This document shows, piece by piece, positions 50,526 to 59,746 of a DNA stretch of 64,000 nucleotides (positions within the stretch are counted from its first letter, which is position 1; every line of letters starts with the position of its first letter). The notes beneath the pieces were generated by a model. It was not told the origin of the DNA. It saw nothing but the letters and a program-made list of their open reading frames with translations, and did not search any database. Where the stretch lies: assembly GCA_002344355.1 (NCBI GenBank), contig DDTN01000015.1, positions 62,001 through 126,000 on the forward strand, in the 5' to 3' direction. This stretch comes from Proteobacteria bacterium UBA2363 (GTDB lineage: Bacteria > Pseudomonadota > Gammaproteobacteria > Xanthomonadales > UBA2363). Both the position numbers and the translations under genes were made by a program.

Positions 50526-51884
50526 TCAGTAGGCGTATTCGCGGAACAACGGATCGACGCTGTGGTTCCAGGCAGTCTCGTACAGCTCGAGCTTGCGCTC
50601 GGCCGGGCAGCTGCCGCTGGCCACGAACTCCAGCAGCGGCTCCAGGAAGACCCGCTCGTCGGCGCCGTGGCGGTTGCGGCGCGCGCGCCGGGCCAGGCCG
50701 TGCGCGGCGATCGCCAGCGCCTCGCGGGCCAGGTCGTTGAGGGTGCCGGTGCGGAACGGCGTCTTCAGGGCCTGCCGCGGCACGCCGTCGCGCAGGCCGT
50801 GGCGTTCGGCGGCACTGAAGTCCCTGACCAGGTCCCAGGCGGCATCCAGCGCGGTCTGGTCGTAGAGCAGGCCGACCCAGAACGCCGGCAGGGCGCACAG
50901 GCGGTTCCATGGGCCGCCGTCGGCGCCGCGCATCTCCAGGTAGCGCTTCAGGCGCACCTCGGGGAAGGCGGTGGTGGCATGGTCGGCCCAGTCCTTCAGG
51001 GTCGGGCGCTCGCCGGGCAGCGCCGGCAGGCGGCCGGCCAGGAAGTCGCGGAAACTCTGGCCGCTGGCGTCGATGTAGCGGCCGTCCCGGTAGACGAAGT
51101 ACATCGGCACGTCGAGCAGGTAATCGGCGTACCGCTCGAAGCCGAAGCCGTCCTCGAACACGAAGTCCAGCATGCCGGTGCGGTCGGGATCGGTGTCGGT
51201 CCAGATGTGCGAGCGGTAGCTGAGGAAACCGTTCGGCCGGCCGTTGCTGAACGGCGAGTCGGCGAACAGCGCGGTGGCGACCGGCTGCAGGGCGAGCGCG
51301 ACGCGGAACTTGCGCACCATGTCGGCTTCGCTGGAGAAGTCCAGGTTCACCTGCACGGTGCAGGTGCGGGTCATCATGTCCAGGCCCAGGCCGCCGACCT
51401 TGGGCATGTACTCGCGCATGATCCGGTAGCGGCCCTTGGGCATCCAGGGCATTTCCTCGCGCGGCCACTTGGGCTGGAAACCCATGCCCAGGAAGCCGAT
51501 GCCGAGCGGGTCGGCGACCGCCTTGACCTGGGCCAGGTGGGCGTTCACCTCCCGGCAGGTCTGGTGCAGGTGCTCGAGCTGGGCGCCGGACAGCTCGAGC
51601 TGGCCGGCCGGCTCCAGGGTGACGCTGGCGCCCGCGTCGTCGACCAGGGCGATCAGGGTGTCGCCCTCGTGCACGCCCTGCCAGCCGAAGCGGTCGCGCA
51701 GACCCTCCAGGACCGCCCGGATCGAGCGCTCACCCTCGTACGGCAACGGCCGCAGGTCGTCCCAGGTGAAGCCGAACTTCTCGTGCTCGGTGCCGATCCG
51801 CCACTGGTCGGGCGTACGGCAGCCGCCCGCCAGCCAGCCGGACAGTTCGCTGGAGTCGTCGATCGGGGGAAGGGCGTCGGCCAC
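50526..51884 (-). CDS. gshA: Glutamate-cysteine ligase (plant/proteobacterial type)
   Basis: 452-residue enzyme of glutathione synthesis, type common in alpha- and some gammaproteobacteria and plants. Motifs: IGTEHEKFGF (N-terminal Glu binding), EPAGQLELSGAQLEHLHQTC, GMGFQPKWPREEMPWMPKGRY, MMTRTCTVQVNLD and DYLLDVPMYFVYRDGRY. The GTG start at 51884 is preceded by a GGAG box and gives the usual length. Followed downstream by the UPF0149 gene, with 129 nt between. Oxidative-stress functions in this window (msrC, GST) depend on its product. Confidence 0.95.
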   Translation of the reverse strand: MADALPPIDDSSELSGWLAGGCRTPDQWRIGTEHEKFGFTWDDLRPLPYEGERSIRAVLEGLRDRFGWQGVHEGDTLIALVDDAGASVTLEPAGQLELSGAQLEHLHQTCREVNAHLAQVKAVADPLGIGFLGMGFQPKWPREEMPWMPKGRYRIMREYMPKVGGLGLDMMTRTCTVQVNLDFSSEADMVRKFRVALALQPVATALFADSPFSNGRPNGFLSYRSHIWTDTDPDRTGMLDFVFEDGFGFERYADYLLDVPMYFVYRDGRYIDASGQSFRDFLAGRLPALPGERPTLKDWADHATTAFPEVRLKRYLEMRGADGGPWNRLCALPAFWVGLLYDQTALDAAWDLVRDFSAAERHGLRDGVPRQALKTPFRTGTLNDLAREALAIAAHGLARRARRNRHGADERVFLEPLLEFVASGSCPAERKLELYETAWNHSVDPLFREYAY

Positions 51885-52023
51885 GGTGCGCTCCGGAGGG
51901 AACAGGCACAGTAGGGGCGGCCCCGGGCAAAGACAATGGCGCCCGGCGGCAGCGGCCGGCATCCGGGCGCAAGGGGGCCGGACGGAGCGCCGCGGCCGCG
52001 GCCGCGCCCCGTCCGGCACAGCC

Positions 52024-54957
52024 TCACCAGGTCTCGAAGCCGTCGTTGAACAGCGACGAGGGCTTCACCTGCAGGTAGAACTCGGCGGCGCTGTTGTAGG
52101 TCTTGTTGAACACCGCCAGACCCAGCCAGTCGCTGCTGGTGCCGTCGTAGCGGTAGCGGATCGCCTCGCCCGCACCCACGCCGCCAGTGTCGGACTGCGC
52201 GACCGCCTGGCCCCTGCGCCGCGTCCAGGTGGCGGCGTCGGTGCCGGTCGACCGGAACAGCGACAGGCCGAAGTCGTCGTTGCTGCCGGCCGCCGGGATC
52301 AGGCGTATGCGGCGCATGGAGTCGGCGCTGAAGCTGATGTCGGCGATGAACAGCGACTGCACCGCGTTGAGCGTGTAAGGGCCGAGCAGGCCGCCGGTGT
52401 TCGCGCCGATCAGGGTGCCGTGCTTGCCGGCGCTGAGCTGGTAGGACCCGGTGCCGCTGAAGTTGCGGACCCGCCAGAACTGCCGGTTGCCGCTCGGCCA
52501 GTGGTTGCCGTCGACCAGCACGAAGTCCAGCGCCGAGCCGGCCAGCGCCGAGCTGTTCAGCATCTGCCGTCCGGCCGGGTCGTCGAACCAGCTGCGGTCG
52601 TAGAGCTGCAGGTCGTAGTCGGCGGTGTTGGGCCGCACGGCGACGCCATGCCAGTAGTTGCTGGGCGTCGCTTCGGTCGGCCGCAGCTCGTAGTGATGGC
52701 CCATCGGCCCCGGCGTCGAGCCGCTCTGCCAGTAGCCGTTCGACAGCCGGTCGACGCCCCGCCACCAGCCGCCGCCGAACCAGGTGCCGCCGCCCGACCA
52801 GCTGCCGAACAGGCTGACCCGGATCTGGAAGATGTCGGTCTCCGGGGCCACGAAGTCGACGATCTCGAAGGGGTTGTTCACGCTGGTCGAGCTGGCGACC
52901 AGGGTGGTGCCGTCGCCGCGGTACACGCGCAGGTCGATGTCGGCGGGCAGCGGGTCGCTGGTGTAGGCGGCGTTGGGATTGGACTGCCAGTGGATCGCCA
53001 CCCGCACCCGCTCGCCGGCCTTGGCCAGCATGAACAGGTTGAACGGCAGGTCGGCGGCGGCGAGGGAACGGAAGTCGAAGTGGCCGCGCTCCACCGTTAC
53101 CAGGTTGGTGGCGGCGACCAGGGCACCGGCACCGTCGCGGTCGGACAGCCGGGCGGCACCCTCGATGTTGTGCAGGGCACCGGCCATCAGGATCGGCTTC
53201 AGCGCCTGCGGATGCGGGCCCAGGCTGGTGTCGGCCTGGATCATGTTGGCCGCGGTGGCGGCGACCTGCGGTGCCGAGTAGCTGGTGCCGCCGCCGACGC
53301 CGCCGACCGCGGTGGCGCTGTTGGTGCTGACCAGGGTGCCCTGCATGTTGGTGCCGACCGCGACCATTTCCGGCTTCTGGTGGGAGCCGCTGGCGCTGTC
53401 GCCGGTGGGGTTGCCGAAGCTGGAGCAGTTGGCCATGGCGTCGTCGCCCCAGCCCTGGGTGTTGAGGTCGTTGAAGTTGCCGACCGTCATCGTGTTGTAG
53501 CCCTTGCCGGGCGAGGTCACGAAGTTCGACGAGAACCCGTTCGAGACGCAGCCGTTGCCGACGTTGCCGGACGACTTGACCGGGAAGTCGGCCAGGACGC
53601 GGGCGATGTAGTCCAGCCGGCGATCCAGGGCATTGAAGCTGCCGCTGCCGGGATTGTTCTCCGAGAAGAAGCTGTGGTTGAGCACGCGGGCGTTGCTGGC
53701 GCCCCAGTCGACCCGGGCCTCGACCGAGGCCGCGCAATTGGCGCTGCGCAGGGTGACGTTGCGCGCCAGGCCACGGTGGGTGGCATGGGTGCTGGCGATG
53801 AAGCCGGCCACGGCCGTGGCGTGGTCGCTGCCGGCGGCGCCTGCGTTGCAGTAGCTGTCGACGGTCAGGAAAGGGTTCTCGCCGAACACGCGTCCGCCTT
53901 CGGTGACCGCGACGGCCACCCCTGTGCCGGTGTAGCTGCCGGCCGAGGCGCCGGCATCGGTGACCAGGTTGGCGTTCTGGGTGACCCGGGCATTGCCCAG
54001 TTCGGGCTGCTCCTCCGGCGAGCGCGGGTACATGGCGTCGATCCCTGCCAGGCGGGAAGCCCTGAACAGGGTCGCCTTGTCGGCGCGGATGATCACCGAC
54101 GGCACGACGTCGCTGGTTTCCAGGATTTCGGCACCGGCGCCGGCCAGCGCATCGAGCACCGGCATGCGCACGGCAACCAGGGCGGCGCCCAGTTCGGCCA
54201 GGTAGTCCGCGTCGCGGGCATCCTGCTCGGCCAGCGCGGCGCGCGCCGCGGCCTCCTGTGCCTCGGAGACATCCGGGCGGGCCTGCTCGTCCGCGGACTT
54301 CTCGGTTGCCGCAGACACGCCGGTGCCGGCCATCGGTGCCGCATCGGCCAGCACGGCCGCCGCTTCGGTCCCGGACAGGGGGGCGTCCTCCACGGTCTTG
54401 CCCGGATCCCGGGTCGCGCCCCACAGCGCCGCATCCGCTTCGGCCGCCAGTGCGGCGGCCAGCTCGGCCTGCAGATCGGCGGTCGGCTCGTCGTGCAGCG
54501 GCCTGGCCGGTCCGCGCAGGGCGAGCGCCTCGGGCGGGTCGAAACCGAACCAGACATCGACCTCGACCGGGACATCGGCGGCCGTACGGCCGAGCAGCTC
54601 CAGCAGGGCCGGGGTCAGGGCGCCGTTCACGGCACGCCAGGCGGCGCCGGCACGGGCGATTTCCGCGCGCCGGTCGACCGCCCGGTCGCCGGCCAGGGTG
54701 ACGCCGACGATGTCGCCGGTGGCGGTATCGACGGCCTTCAGGGTAAGCAGTTCGGTGCCATCCAGCAGCCGTTCCGGGGCAACCACCAGCTGCGACAGGC
54801 GCTGCACGGACAGGCCCAGGTGACTGGCAAGGCGCGCTGCCGGGTCGGTCGAGGAGGCGACCACCGGCGCCATGCCGGTCCAGCCGGCCAGGCCGGCGGC
54901 CAGGGTGACCAGGGCCGCGGCGGCGACCATCGGTCCGGGACGGGTGGGTGTGCGCAT
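52024..54957 (-). CDS. Secreted S8-family serine peptidase with altered Asp position and DGFETW tail
   Basis: 977-residue exported subtilisin-like protein. Residues 1-35 include a signal peptide (PMVAAAALVTLAAGLAG). Residues 40-300 form a propeptide-like region rich in Ala/Glu. The S8 core spans about 340-620: His379 in SDHATAVAGF, Asn465 (oxyanion hole) in SSGNVGNG, and Ser559 in GGGTSYSAP. The catalytic Asp position, normally D-(S/T)-G, reads VAVTEGG with Glu353. About 370 further residues are beta-rich (two or more jelly-roll-like domains). It ends LFNDGFETW. AAGGGGA precedes the ATG. Confidence 0.85.
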   Translation of the reverse strand: MRTPTRPGPMVAAAALVTLAAGLAGWTGMAPVVASSTDPAARLASHLGLSVQRLSQLVVAPERLLDGTELLTLKAVDTATGDIVGVTLAGDRAVDRRAEIARAGAAWRAVNGALTPALLELLGRTAADVPVEVDVWFGFDPPEALALRGPARPLHDEPTADLQAELAAALAAEADAALWGATRDPGKTVEDAPLSGTEAAAVLADAAPMAGTGVSAATEKSADEQARPDVSEAQEAAARAALAEQDARDADYLAELGAALVAVRMPVLDALAGAGAEILETSDVVPSVIIRADKATLFRASRLAGIDAMYPRSPEEQPELGNARVTQNANLVTDAGASAGSYTGTGVAVAVTEGGRVFGENPFLTVDSYCNAGAAGSDHATAVAGFIASTHATHRGLARNVTLRSANCAASVEARVDWGASNARVLNHSFFSENNPGSGSFNALDRRLDYIARVLADFPVKSSGNVGNGCVSNGFSSNFVTSPGKGYNTMTVGNFNDLNTQGWGDDAMANCSSFGNPTGDSASGSHQKPEMVAVGTNMQGTLVSTNSATAVGGVGGGTSYSAPQVAATAANMIQADTSLGPHPQALKPILMAGALHNIEGAARLSDRDGAGALVAATNLVTVERGHFDFRSLAAADLPFNLFMLAKAGERVRVAIHWQSNPNAAYTSDPLPADIDLRVYRGDGTTLVASSTSVNNPFEIVDFVAPETDIFQIRVSLFGSWSGGGTWFGGGWWRGVDRLSNGYWQSGSTPGPMGHHYELRPTEATPSNYWHGVAVRPNTADYDLQLYDRSWFDDPAGRQMLNSSALAGSALDFVLVDGNHWPSGNRQFWRVRNFSGTGSYQLSAGKHGTLIGANTGGLLGPYTLNAVQSLFIADISFSADSMRRIRLIPAAGSNDDFGLSLFRSTGTDAATWTRRRGQAVAQSDTGGVGAGEAIRYRYDGTSSDWLGLAVFNKTYNSAAEFYLQVKPSSLFNDGFETW

Positions 54958-55282
54958 CTTTTTCCCCTTGGTGTGATGAGGTACTCACTCCCTACGTAGG
55001 AACGTCCGGAGAGGGGACAGGCGAACAGCGACGGTCCGGCCGCCCGCGCAGCACCGGCCGCTCCCCGCCCTGGCCTCGCCGCGAGCGACTGATGGGCCGG
55101 GCATCCTGATGCCGCCACAGTCCGCACGCGCACGGCTTCGCAGGTGGGGGGTGCCGGGACGCGCCCCCGCCATGGTGGGGACGCTCGGGAGTTGCCGGAA
55201 ATGGCCGTGGCGCCCTGCCGGCGGGGCGACTGCCCAGTACTTCGATCCGTCGGGAAGGCTTCCGCCGTTCCCCGGCGGACGT
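54958..55282. other. 325-nt intergenic region upstream of the S8 peptidase
   Basis: It includes the S8 ribosome-binding site and a short AT-containing stretch (CTACGTAGG, 54995-55003, palindromic TACGTA core) that could be a regulatory element. The remainder is GC-rich and shows no gene. Confidence 0.4.
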
Positions 55283-56404
55283 TCAGGGCAACGCGAAGCT
55301 GCTGGCGAAGATGGCGTCGTGGGGCTGCCGGCGCAGCAGCACGGCGCGGGTACCGGGCAGGGCGCCGAAGCGGGCGGTGGCGGCGATGTCGCCGGGGTTG
55401 TTGATGGCGTTGGCGGCCAGCACCAGCCACGGCGAGCCGGGCGGCAACAGGTCGTTGAGGTCGTACAGGGCGCCGTCCTCGTGCAGCCAGCCGCGGCCGC
55501 CAAGGGGCGAGTCGTCGAGCTGGGCGTGGCCGACCACGCTTCCGGCGTCGTTGACGTCGTTGGCGAAGGAGCTGACCGCCCCTGGCAGGGCGGGCAGGAC
55601 GGTGCCGGGTTGCATCGGATCGTCGATGTGCCAGCGCAGTGCGAAGAAGCCGCCAGGGCCGTTGCCAGGGCCGCGTTCGACGCCGACCACGTGGCCGCTG
55701 TCGCTGATCGCGGTCGGGCGGCGGTTGCGCCCCGGGGGTCCGAGCAACCGTACCCCGTCACTGGTCCACAGCAAGGCCTGCTGTTCGGCGCCGACGGCGT
55801 TCAAGGTCGCGAAGCCGGCGATCCGCCCCAGGTTGTCGATGGCCTGGGCCGAGGTGTTGAAGCTGCCCTCGTACAGCCCCAGTCCCTGGAAATCGAAGCC
55901 TCCCTGGCTGTCGATGACGGCCCGGTAGGCCTCGAAGCGGAAACCACCGCCCGGCAGCGCCAGGGCGCGCTGGCCGACGATCTCGCCGGCCTCGTTGACG
56001 TCGTTGCCGAGGCTGGCCAGGTACAGGGCGGCCGCCCCGCAGCCGTTGGGCGTGGGGATGCATTGCAGCGCGTTGCCGACCCGCGCCCAGCCCACGCTGC
56101 TGCCGGGCAACTGCCCGACGATGAGTCCATTGCCGTTGCCGGCGCGCAGGAAATGCTCGTCGTAGAAGCCACCGTCGAACACCTCGACGCCGCCGTCGAC
56201 ATGGCCGCGCCAGACCACCGGCTTCCAGCGCGAACCGCTGAGCAGCATGCCGCTGGCGGTGCCGTTGTCGCGCAGGTCGATGAGCTGGCTGCCGCCGTTG
56301 GCGGGCAGGTGCGCGGACAGGTCGACCACCTCGAAACGGGGGTCTGCCTGCACCGGCAGCCCGCAGGCCAGCAGCAACAGGGCGAGCGCAGGGCGTTGTC
56401 TCAT
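55283..56404 (-). CDS. Secreted HAF-repeat protein with FASSFALP C-terminal tag
   Basis: 373-residue exported protein with a compact signal peptide (MRQRPALALLLLACGLPVQA). The mature protein is a repeat array of HAF-type units: ANDVNDAGSVVGHAQ, AQAIDNLGRIAGFA, GNDVNEAGEIVGQ, PTAISDSGHVVGVE. Each is Asn/Asp-(x)2-G-x-(V/I)-V-G followed by a Trp or Phe strand. These occur in extracellular proteins of unknown function, often with C-terminal sorting signals. It ends HDAIFASSFALP, the most divergent member of the tag set. A hairpin lies in the spacer upstream of its start. Confidence 0.75.
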   Translation of the reverse strand: MRQRPALALLLLACGLPVQADPRFEVVDLSAHLPANGGSQLIDLRDNGTASGMLLSGSRWKPVVWRGHVDGGVEVFDGGFYDEHFLRAGNGNGLIVGQLPGSSVGWARVGNALQCIPTPNGCGAAALYLASLGNDVNEAGEIVGQRALALPGGGFRFEAYRAVIDSQGGFDFQGLGLYEGSFNTSAQAIDNLGRIAGFATLNAVGAEQQALLWTSDGVRLLGPPGRNRRPTAISDSGHVVGVERGPGNGPGGFFALRWHIDDPMQPGTVLPALPGAVSSFANDVNDAGSVVGHAQLDDSPLGGRGWLHEDGALYDLNDLLPPGSPWLVLAANAINNPGDIAATARFGALPGTRAVLLRRQPHDAIFASSFALP

Positions 56405-56541
56405 GGCCGCCTCCCGGTAGGGAGCCATCACGCTGGCAGGACGCAGGTCAACGCCATGTGCAGGCTGGATGACAGGTCCGACCCGGACAGCGGTCGGGTG
56501 CCGGCCTGTTCCGGCGCAGACGCGCCGGGGAGGGTGGCCAG

Positions 56542-56570
56542 CCCCGACGGCGGGAGGGACGCCGCCGGGG
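56542..56570. terminator. Hairpin downstream of the RND pump genes
   Basis: 10-bp arms with one mismatch (CCCCGACGGC 56542-56551, GCCGCCGGGG 56561-56570), 9-nt loop, 22 nt after the RND permease stop on the minus strand. Candidate terminator of the pump operon; no T-run. Confidence 0.4.
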
Positions 56571-56591
56571 CCCGGCCGTGCCGGGGGAGGG

Positions 56592-59500
56592 TCAGCCCGG
56601 CACGGAGGCCGCCGTGGCCGGACGGCCACGGCGGCGGCGCACACGTTCGCGCAGGTTGTAGAGCATCAGGTACAGGGTCGGGATCAGGAACAGGGTGATC
56701 ACCGTCGCGAACAGGATGCCGAACGCCAGCGAGGTCGCCATCGGGATGATGAACTGGGCCTGCAGGCTGCGCTCCAGGAGGATCGGCACCAGGCCGAAGA
56801 AAGTCGTCAGCGAGGTCAGCAGAACCGCGCGGAAGCGCTGGGTGCCGGACTGCACGACCGCCTCCTCGACCGACAGGCCCTCCTCGCGGCGGGCGCGGTT
56901 GATGAAGTCGGTCATCACCAGCGAATCGTTGACCACCACGCCGGCCAGCGCGATCACGCCGAACAGGCTCATCATCGAGAAGCTGACGCCGGTGACCCAG
57001 TGCCCGAACACCGCGCCGATCACGCCGAACGGGATCACCGACATGATGATCAGCGGCTGCGCGTAGGACTTCAGCGGGATCGCCAGCAGCGCGTAGATCA
57101 GGAACATCGACATGATCAGCGCGGCGTTCATCTGGCGCTGCATCTTCTCGCGCTCGGCCTGGGAGCCGCCGGCCAGCTCGCGCACGCCGGGATGGTCGCG
57201 CAGCAGCTGCGGCAGGAAGTCGCGACGCAGCTCCGGCAGGACCTTCTCGGCGCTGGTGATGGTGCTGTCGATGTCGGCCTGGATGCGCACCGTGCGGTTG
57301 CGGTCGACCCGGTTGATGCGCGAGTAGCTGGTGCCGATCTCGACCTCGGCGACCTGCGCGAACGGCACCAGCTCGCCGGACGGCGTGCGGATGCGCATCT
57401 GCTCGAGGTTGGCCAGCGACTGCCGCTCGGCGCGCGGGTAGCGCACCATCACGCGCACCTCGTCCTTGCCGCGCTGGATGCGCTGCGCCTCCTCGCCGTA
57501 GAACGCCTGGCGCACCTGGCGGCCGAGGTCGACCTGGCTCAGGCCCAGGGCCTGCGCGGCCGGCTTGATCTTCAGGCGGATCTCCTGGGCGCCGGTGTTG
57601 ATCGTCGACACCACGTCGTAGACGCCGTCGTAGCCGCGCAGGCGTTGCACCAGGGCATCGGCGGCGCGCTCCAGCTGGTCGTTGTCCTCGCCGGTCAGTC
57701 GGAAATCGATCGGCCGGCCGCCCGGGTTGGTGCTGGCGAAGATGCGCAGCTCGCGGGCGCCGGCGATCTCGCCGACCTTGTCGCGCCAGCGGTTGCTGAT
57801 CTCGTAGGCGTCCCACTCGCGGGTCTCGCCCTTGGTCAGCTCAAGGACCAGGGTGCCGCCGGTGTCGCCGTTGGTGAACACCAGGGCGTGGTTGACCAGG
57901 TTGCCGTCGGACTCCGGGAACTCGCTCCTGTAGTCGGCCTCGACCGCGTCGATGGCCGACTGCATGCGCTCCAGGGCGGCGTCGCGGGCGCTGGGCGCGC
58001 TGCCGTCGGCCAGGCGCAGGTTGGCGTTGATGAAGTCGCTGGGCACGTCGGGGAAGAAGATGAAGCGGACCTTGTCGCCGCCGAGCAGGCCGACCGCCAG
58101 GATCACGCAGGCCAGGAACAGCGACAGGGTGACGCCGCGCCAGGCCAGGGCGCGCTCCAGCAGCGGCCGGTAGACCCGCTCGATGAAGGTCTCCAGGCCG
58201 CCGGAGAAGCGCCGCTGCATGCGCGCCAGCCGGCCGGGCTGCGCCGACAGCGGCTTCATGCCGGCCAGGTGCGCCGGCAGGATCAGCTTGGACTCGACCA
58301 GCGAGAAGAACAGGCACAGGATCACCACCCAGGACACCGAAGTCAGGAACACCGCGGCGTTGCCCTCGACGAACATCAGCGGCCCGAACGCGGCCATCGT
58401 GGTGAGCACGCCGAAGGTCGCCGGCAGGGCCACCTTCCTGGCGCCGCGGATCACGTTGTCCACCGACTGTCCGTGGCGCTGGGTCTCGGTGTAGGCGCTC
58501 TCGCCGATGACGATGGCGTCGTCGACGACGATTCCCAGCACCAGCACGAAGCCGAACAGGCTGAGCAGGTTGATGTTGGTGGCGAAGGGCCCCAGCGGCA
58601 TCAGCCACAGCGCGCCCAGGAAACAGATCGGGATGCCCAGGGCGACCCAGAAGGCCAGCTTCAGGCGCAGGAACAGGGCCAGGCACAGGAACACCAGCGC
58701 CGTGCCGGCCATCATGTTCTTGACCATCATGTTGAGGCGGTCCTTCAGGTAGAAGGAACTGTCGCCCCAGACCGCCAGTTCGGCGCCTGGCGGCAACTGG
58801 CCGCGCTTCTCGACGACGTAGCGGTTCACCGCGTCGCTGATCGCGATGTCGTTGCCGCCGTCCGAGGCGATCACCGACATGCTCAGCGAGGGCTTGCCGG
58901 CGAACAGCGCGTAGTTCTCGGTCTCGGCGAAATCGTCGCGGATGGTGGCGACGTCGGACAGGCGCAGGCGGGTGCCGTCCGGGTCGGTGCGCAGCACGAT
59001 GTCGGCGAACTCGTTGCCGCTGTAGACCTGGCCGATGGTGCGCAGCAGGATGTCGCCGCCCTCGGTCTTCACCGAGCCGCCGGGCAGGTCCAGCGAGGAC
59101 CGGCGCACCGCCAGCGCGACTTCCTCGAAGGTCATCCCGAACTTGCGCAGGTTCGCCTCGGAGACCTCGATGGCGATCTCGAAGTCGCGGTCGCCGACCA
59201 GGTTGACCTTGCGCACGCCGGGCAGCAGCTGCAGCTCGTCCCTGACCTGCCGGGCCAGCGACTTGCGGGCGCGGTCGTCGAGGTCGCCGTAGACGGTGAC
59301 CCAGATCACCTGCTGCTCGAACAGCATCTCCGAGACGATCGGCCGCTCGGTCTCGGCCGGCAGGGTCGAGATGCCGTCGACGCGCATCTTGATGTCGGCG
59401 AGCGCCTTGGCGATGTCCTGGCCGGTGAGCAGCTCGATCTGCACCGTGCCGGAACCCTCGACCGCGAAGCTGCGGATCTCCTTGATGCCCTCGACGTCGG

Positions 59501-59741
59501 CGATCGCCTCCTCGACCTTGATCAGCACGCCCTCCTCGACCTCGGCCGGCGCGGCGCCGAGGTAGGGGACGGTGACCTGCACCATGTTGCTCTCGAACTC
59601 CGGGAAGGTGCGCTTCTGGATGCCGAAGTAGGACACCAGGCCGGAGACCATGATGACCATCATCAGGAGGTTCGCCGCGACCGGGTTGCGGGCGAACCAG
59701 GCGATCAGGCCACTGGGCGGTTGCCGCGGATCGGCGGACAT
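56592..59741 (-). CDS. RND efflux pump permease (HAE1-like)
   Basis: 1049-residue inner-membrane proton-driven pump subunit. The fold is obvious: twelve membrane helices, N-terminal FARNPVAANLLMMVIMVSG, two large periplasmic loops, and the proton-relay pair Asp-Asp in LVLGIVVDDAIVIGES of helix 4. The C-terminal duplicate carries LFGVIALAGVVVNDSLVMTDF. Relatives export hydrophobic drugs, solvents or detergents. It follows the adaptor gene by 5 nt. The C terminus is short and basic. Confidence 0.95.
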   Translation of the reverse strand: MSADPRQPPSGLIAWFARNPVAANLLMMVIMVSGLVSYFGIQKRTFPEFESNMVQVTVPYLGAAPAEVEEGVLIKVEEAIADVEGIKEIRSFAVEGSGTVQIELLTGQDIAKALADIKMRVDGISTLPAETERPIVSEMLFEQQVIWVTVYGDLDDRARKSLARQVRDELQLLPGVRKVNLVGDRDFEIAIEVSEANLRKFGMTFEEVALAVRRSSLDLPGGSVKTEGGDILLRTIGQVYSGNEFADIVLRTDPDGTRLRLSDVATIRDDFAETENYALFAGKPSLSMSVIASDGGNDIAISDAVNRYVVEKRGQLPPGAELAVWGDSSFYLKDRLNMMVKNMMAGTALVFLCLALFLRLKLAFWVALGIPICFLGALWLMPLGPFATNINLLSLFGFVLVLGIVVDDAIVIGESAYTETQRHGQSVDNVIRGARKVALPATFGVLTTMAAFGPLMFVEGNAAVFLTSVSWVVILCLFFSLVESKLILPAHLAGMKPLSAQPGRLARMQRRFSGGLETFIERVYRPLLERALAWRGVTLSLFLACVILAVGLLGGDKVRFIFFPDVPSDFINANLRLADGSAPSARDAALERMQSAIDAVEADYRSEFPESDGNLVNHALVFTNGDTGGTLVLELTKGETREWDAYEISNRWRDKVGEIAGARELRIFASTNPGGRPIDFRLTGEDNDQLERAADALVQRLRGYDGVYDVVSTINTGAQEIRLKIKPAAQALGLSQVDLGRQVRQAFYGEEAQRIQRGKDEVRVMVRYPRAERQSLANLEQMRIRTPSGELVPFAQVAEVEIGTSYSRINRVDRNRTVRIQADIDSTITSAEKVLPELRRDFLPQLLRDHPGVRELAGGSQAEREKMQRQMNAALIMSMFLIYALLAIPLKSYAQPLIIMSVIPFGVIGAVFGHWVTGVSFSMMSLFGVIALAGVVVNDSLVMTDFINRARREEGLSVEEAVVQSGTQRFRAVLLTSLTTFFGLVPILLERSLQAQFIIPMATSLAFGILFATVITLFLIPTLYLMLYNLRERVRRRRGRPATAASVPG

Positions 59742-59746
59742 GGCCT

